Positions 61,635 through 64,000 of a stretch of 64,000 nucleotides of DNA are shown here, in pieces. Below the pieces are notes generated by a model, which was given only the letters and a program-made list of their open reading frames with translations, searched no databases and was not told the DNA's origin. The position numbers and the translations under genes were made by a program. Within the stretch, counting starts at the first letter, position 1. Every line of letters begins with the position of its first letter. This DNA comes from JBBQYD01 sp942493075 (GTDB lineage: Bacteria; Verrucomicrobiota; Verrucomicrobiia; Limisphaerales; UBA8199): assembly GCA_942493075.1 (NCBI GenBank), contig OW818681.1:2976001-3040000 (forward strand). The letters are read 5' to 3'.

Positions 61635-64000
61635 CTAAGCTTCGTTAAATGCGCGGCTAATGATCTCGGACTGCTCCTGCTTGTGCCGTCGGTGTGATCC
61701 GGTCGCGGGAGAGGCCGAGGCCGCGCGTGAAATTCCTGCAAAGGGGCGTCCGGCAATGCGTTCTCCGAAGCGAACTCGCAGGTAGCTCCATGCGCCCATG
61801 TTAGCAGGCTCTTCTTGTACCCAGTAAACGGGCACATCAGCGCGATAAGAGCTCATGGCTGCCTGCAGGTGTTCCGTGCGCAACGGATAGAGCTGTTCGA
61901 GCCGGATCAGCGCGGCATCAGTGCGCTTCTCTGCCTCCCTGAATTCCTCCAGATCGTAGTAAATCTTCCCCGTGCAAAGGACGATGCGCCGAACTTCAGC
62001 AGGAGGAGCCTGAGACGTGTCGGGCAAAATGCGATGAAAACGGCCCGTGGCAAGCTCCTCCAGAGGAGAAACTACCTTCGCGTGCCGCAGCAGGCTCTTG
62101 GGGGTAATCACCACAAGCGGTTTGCGCCACGGGCGTTGCACCTGGCGCCGGAGAACATGGTAGAACTGACTTGGTGTTGTGGGATACACTACTTGAATGT
62201 TGTCATCCGCTGCCAGCATGAGGAAGCGCTCAATCCTGGCGCTGGAATGCTCCGGTCCCTGTCCTTCAAACCCATGAGGCAAAAGCAGAGCCAGGCCGCT
62301 CAGCCATTGCCATTTGTCTTCGGCACTGGCGATGAATTGATCCACGATGGGCTGTGCTACATTCCAGAAATCCCCGAATTGTGCTTCCCAGACGACTAAC
62401 GCGTTTGGAGCCTCAAGGCTGTAACCGTATTCAAAACCCAGAACCCCGGTCTCGGACAACGGACTGTTGCAGATTTCGATCGGAGCTTGCCCAGCGAGCA
62501 GATGCTGCAAGGGCATATACTTGTCCCCTGTTTGAACATCGTGCAGCACCGAATGCCGATGGCTGAAAGTGCCGCGTTCGCTATCCTGGCCGGTCAACCG
62601 CACACGTGTGCCTTCACAAACCAGGCTGGCGAAAGCCAGCGACTCCGCTGCCGCCCAATCCAAGGGCTCTTTGCCGGCAGCCATATCCTGGCGGGTCTGA
62701 AGAAGTTTCTTGATCTTCGGGTGCGGATGGAAACTCTGCGGAAGCTGGCTCTGAGCCAGGAGCCAGGAGCCCAATTGTTCCTGGGTAGGGCGGGGTGGAT
62801 CTGGCTCGTCCTCGGGTTCAGGTCCGCCACGGTAATTGAGCCACAGGCCGCGGAGCTGATCCGACTGCGTGGTGCCTTTCCCAGCCTGTGATTCCGAGAG
62901 TTCCTTCTCTAGAACCTCGCGGCGTGAAGCGGCAATCGCATCGGCCTCCTCGCGGGTGACTCCACCCAGTTTCAATAAATGCTCCAGGTAGCCTTCGCGC
63001 ACGGATTTCCGTTTGGCGATTGCGCTGTAAAGCAGCGGTTGCGTGAAGGTGGGTTCATCGCTCTCATTGTGGCCGAGGCGGCGGTACCCGTACATGCTGA
63101 TGACAACATCCCGCTTGAATTCCCGGCGAAAATCCATTGCGAGCCGAACCACCTGGGCAACGGCCTCGGGGTCTTCCCCGTTCACATGGAAAATTGGGAC
63201 CTGCAACATCCGGGCAATATCCGTTGCATAGGGCGTGGAACGAAGCTCAGACGGGCCGGTGGTGAACCCAAGCTGATTGTTGACTATCACGTGAAGTGCT
63301 CCCCCCACGTTGTAGGCCGCGAGCTGGCTCAGGTTGAGGGTTTCTTGCACCACACCCTCTCCGGCAAATGCGGCGTCTCCATGAATGAGCACAGTGAGGC
63401 CTTGCTCCCGGTTGGTGTCACCCGATTGATCCTGCTTGGAGCGAGTCCGCCCCAAGGCTACCGGGTTTACGAATTCCAGATGGCTGGGATTGAAACAGAG
63501 CGAAAGCTGAAGCTTCTCTCCGTGGGCGGTGGTCCATTCCGAGCTGTGCCCCAAGTGATACTTCACATCGCCTCGTCCGGAAGAGGACTTCCAATCTTGA
63601 TCAGCGTACTCACGGAAGATCCTTCGGGGGCTCTTGCCCATGATGTTGGCCAGCACGTTAAGACGGCCCCGATGCGCCATGCCAAAGACGATCTCCCGAA
63701 TCCCTTGATCGCCTGCCTTTTCAATCGCGAGGTCCAATAGAGGAATCAGGCTCTCAGAACCATCCAGGGAAAAGGTTTTCGCGCCTACAAACTTTCGGCG
63801 GATAAACTCCTCAAAGGTCACGGCATCGGTCAACCTTGTAAGAATCCGGATCTGTTCGTCCCTGGTAAGTTGGAGGCGGTTTTGCGTAGCCTCCATGCGG
63901 CGCTGAAGCCAGCGGCGGACGATGAGGTCATCAATGTGCATGTATTGCACGCCAATGGACCTGCAGTAGGTGTTCCGAAGCCGTTCGAGGAGCTTCCCAA
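61635..64000 (-). CDS. sucA: 2-oxoglutarate dehydrogenase E1 component (5' end outside window)
   Basis: The frame is open through the right edge; about 787 residues are visible, against ~930 usual. The GTG at 63950 lies inside the conserved SIGVQYMHID block and is not the start. Landmarks are the ThDP-binding stretch IVFGMAHRGRLNVLANIMGK, HGDAAFAGEGVVQETLNLS and the end WVQEEPANMGAWSYLRVRFG. It decarboxylates 2-oxoglutarate and feeds the lipoyl of SucB. Confidence 0.96.
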   Translation of the reverse strand, partial: GKLLERLRNTYCRSIGVQYMHIDDLIVRRWLQRRMEATQNRLQLTRDEQIRILTRLTDAVTFEEFIRRKFVGAKTFSLDGSESLIPLLDLAIEKAGDQGIREIVFGMAHRGRLNVLANIMGKSPRRIFREYADQDWKSSSGRGDVKYHLGHSSEWTTAHGEKLQLSLCFNPSHLEFVNPVALGRTRSKQDQSGDTNREQGLTVLIHGDAAFAGEGVVQETLNLSQLAAYNVGGALHVIVNNQLGFTTGPSELRSTPYATDIARMLQVPIFHVNGEDPEAVAQVVRLAMDFRREFKRDVVISMYGYRRLGHNESDEPTFTQPLLYSAIAKRKSVREGYLEHLLKLGGVTREEADAIAASRREVLEKELSESQAGKGTTQSDQLRGLWLNYRGGPEPEDEPDPPRPTQEQLGSWLLAQSQLPQSFHPHPKIKKLLQTRQDMAAGKEPLDWAAAESLAFASLVCEGTRVRLTGQDSERGTFSHRHSVLHDVQTGDKYMPLQHLLAGQAPIEICNSPLSETGVLGFEYGYSLEAPNALVVWEAQFGDFWNVAQPIVDQFIASAEDKWQWLSGLALLLPHGFEGQGPEHSSARIERFLMLAADDNIQVVYPTTPSQFYHVLRRQVQRPWRKPLVVITPKSLLRHAKVVSPLEELATGRFHRILPDTSQAPPAEVRRIVLCTGKIYYDLEEFREAEKRTDAALIRLEQLYPLRTEHLQAAMSSYRADVPVYWVQEEPANMGAWSYLRVRFGERIAGRPFAGISRAASASPATGSHRRHKQEQSEIISRAFNEA

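Noticed and set aside
61815..63740. Plus-strand frames of 194 and 253 residues across sucA
   Set aside because: They are antisense to the well-conserved E1 gene.
1..64000. CRISPR array, insertion sequence or prophage
   Set aside because: No regularly spaced direct repeats, transposase, integrase or phage structural genes were seen.

Overview
The window reads as a chromosomal segment of a free-living, polysaccharide-degrading Verrucomicrobiota bacterium, most likely of the Pedosphaera/Limisphaera type (old subdivision 3). This is inferred from gene content, not from a phylogeny: Tat-exported Gfo/Idh/MocA and GH125 proteins, an H-X9-DG type prepilin, a DUF1573-rhodanese-DoxX cassette, secreted Ig/LamG repeat proteins and many glycoside hydrolases. 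Coding density is high and both strands are used in short operons. I see no transposase, phage gene, CRISPR array or rRNA; there is one tRNA (Pro, UGG).

Layout. 1-2.4 kb: two SGNH-hydrolase proteins, the first cut by the window edge, followed by a 430-base gap holding a nested palindrome. 2.9-7.1 kb: a secreted GH42-like glycosidase, an MnmC-like methyltransferase and a deoxyhypusine-synthase-family enzyme. 7.4-13.9 kb: an alpha-mannoside locus (GH92, FucP-type transporter, GH125) and a convergent AraC regulator. 14.1-16.2 kb: an AraC-type regulator fused in one frame to a GH84-like beta-N-acetylglucosaminidase domain. 16.3-23.6 kb: a prepilin, a three-fold-repeat secreted protein and a six-hairpin glycosidase-like protein. 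23.7-31.4 kb: an operon of sodium:solute symporter, secreted GH84-like enzyme, DegT-type aminotransferase, ceramidase-like protein and UroD-like protein, with start/stop overlaps. 31.5-35 kb: an FAD monooxygenase, then DUF1573-rhodanese-DoxX. 35-39.8 kb: an alanine/glycine symporter, a degenerate nucleotidyltransferase, a TIGR04222-like membrane protein with a Cys/Gly tail, and a radical SAM/SPASM enzyme. 40-43.7 kb: TlpA-like thioredoxin, redoxin and DsbD. 43.9-49.3 kb: Gfo/Idh/MocA oxidoreductase, C39-like peptidase, regulator plus membrane protein, tag, a small membrane protein and tRNA-Pro. 49.4-56.3 kb: LemA, M48 peptidase, GH29 fucosidase, HD protein and ABC exporter. 56.3-64 kb: housekeeping genes recO, DUF502, ybeY, phoH-like, HIT, a response regulator, sucB and sucA (cut by the right edge).

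How it works together. GH92, GH125, GH29, GH84 and the GH42-like enzyme with FucP and SSS transporters would suit breakdown of mannose-, fucose- and GlcNAc-containing glycans. The AraC-GH84 fusion is a plausible intracellular sensor for this set. The DUF1573/rhodanese/DoxX, TlpA, redoxin and DsbD genes form an extracytoplasmic thiol-redox neighbourhood.

The two most unusual items are the AraC-GH84 fusion (14093-16195), whose close stand-alone paralogue lies 9 kb away, and the pair of a membrane protein with a Gly/Cys-rich C-terminal tail and a radical SAM/SPASM enzyme (37469-39479), which looks like a peptide-modification system.
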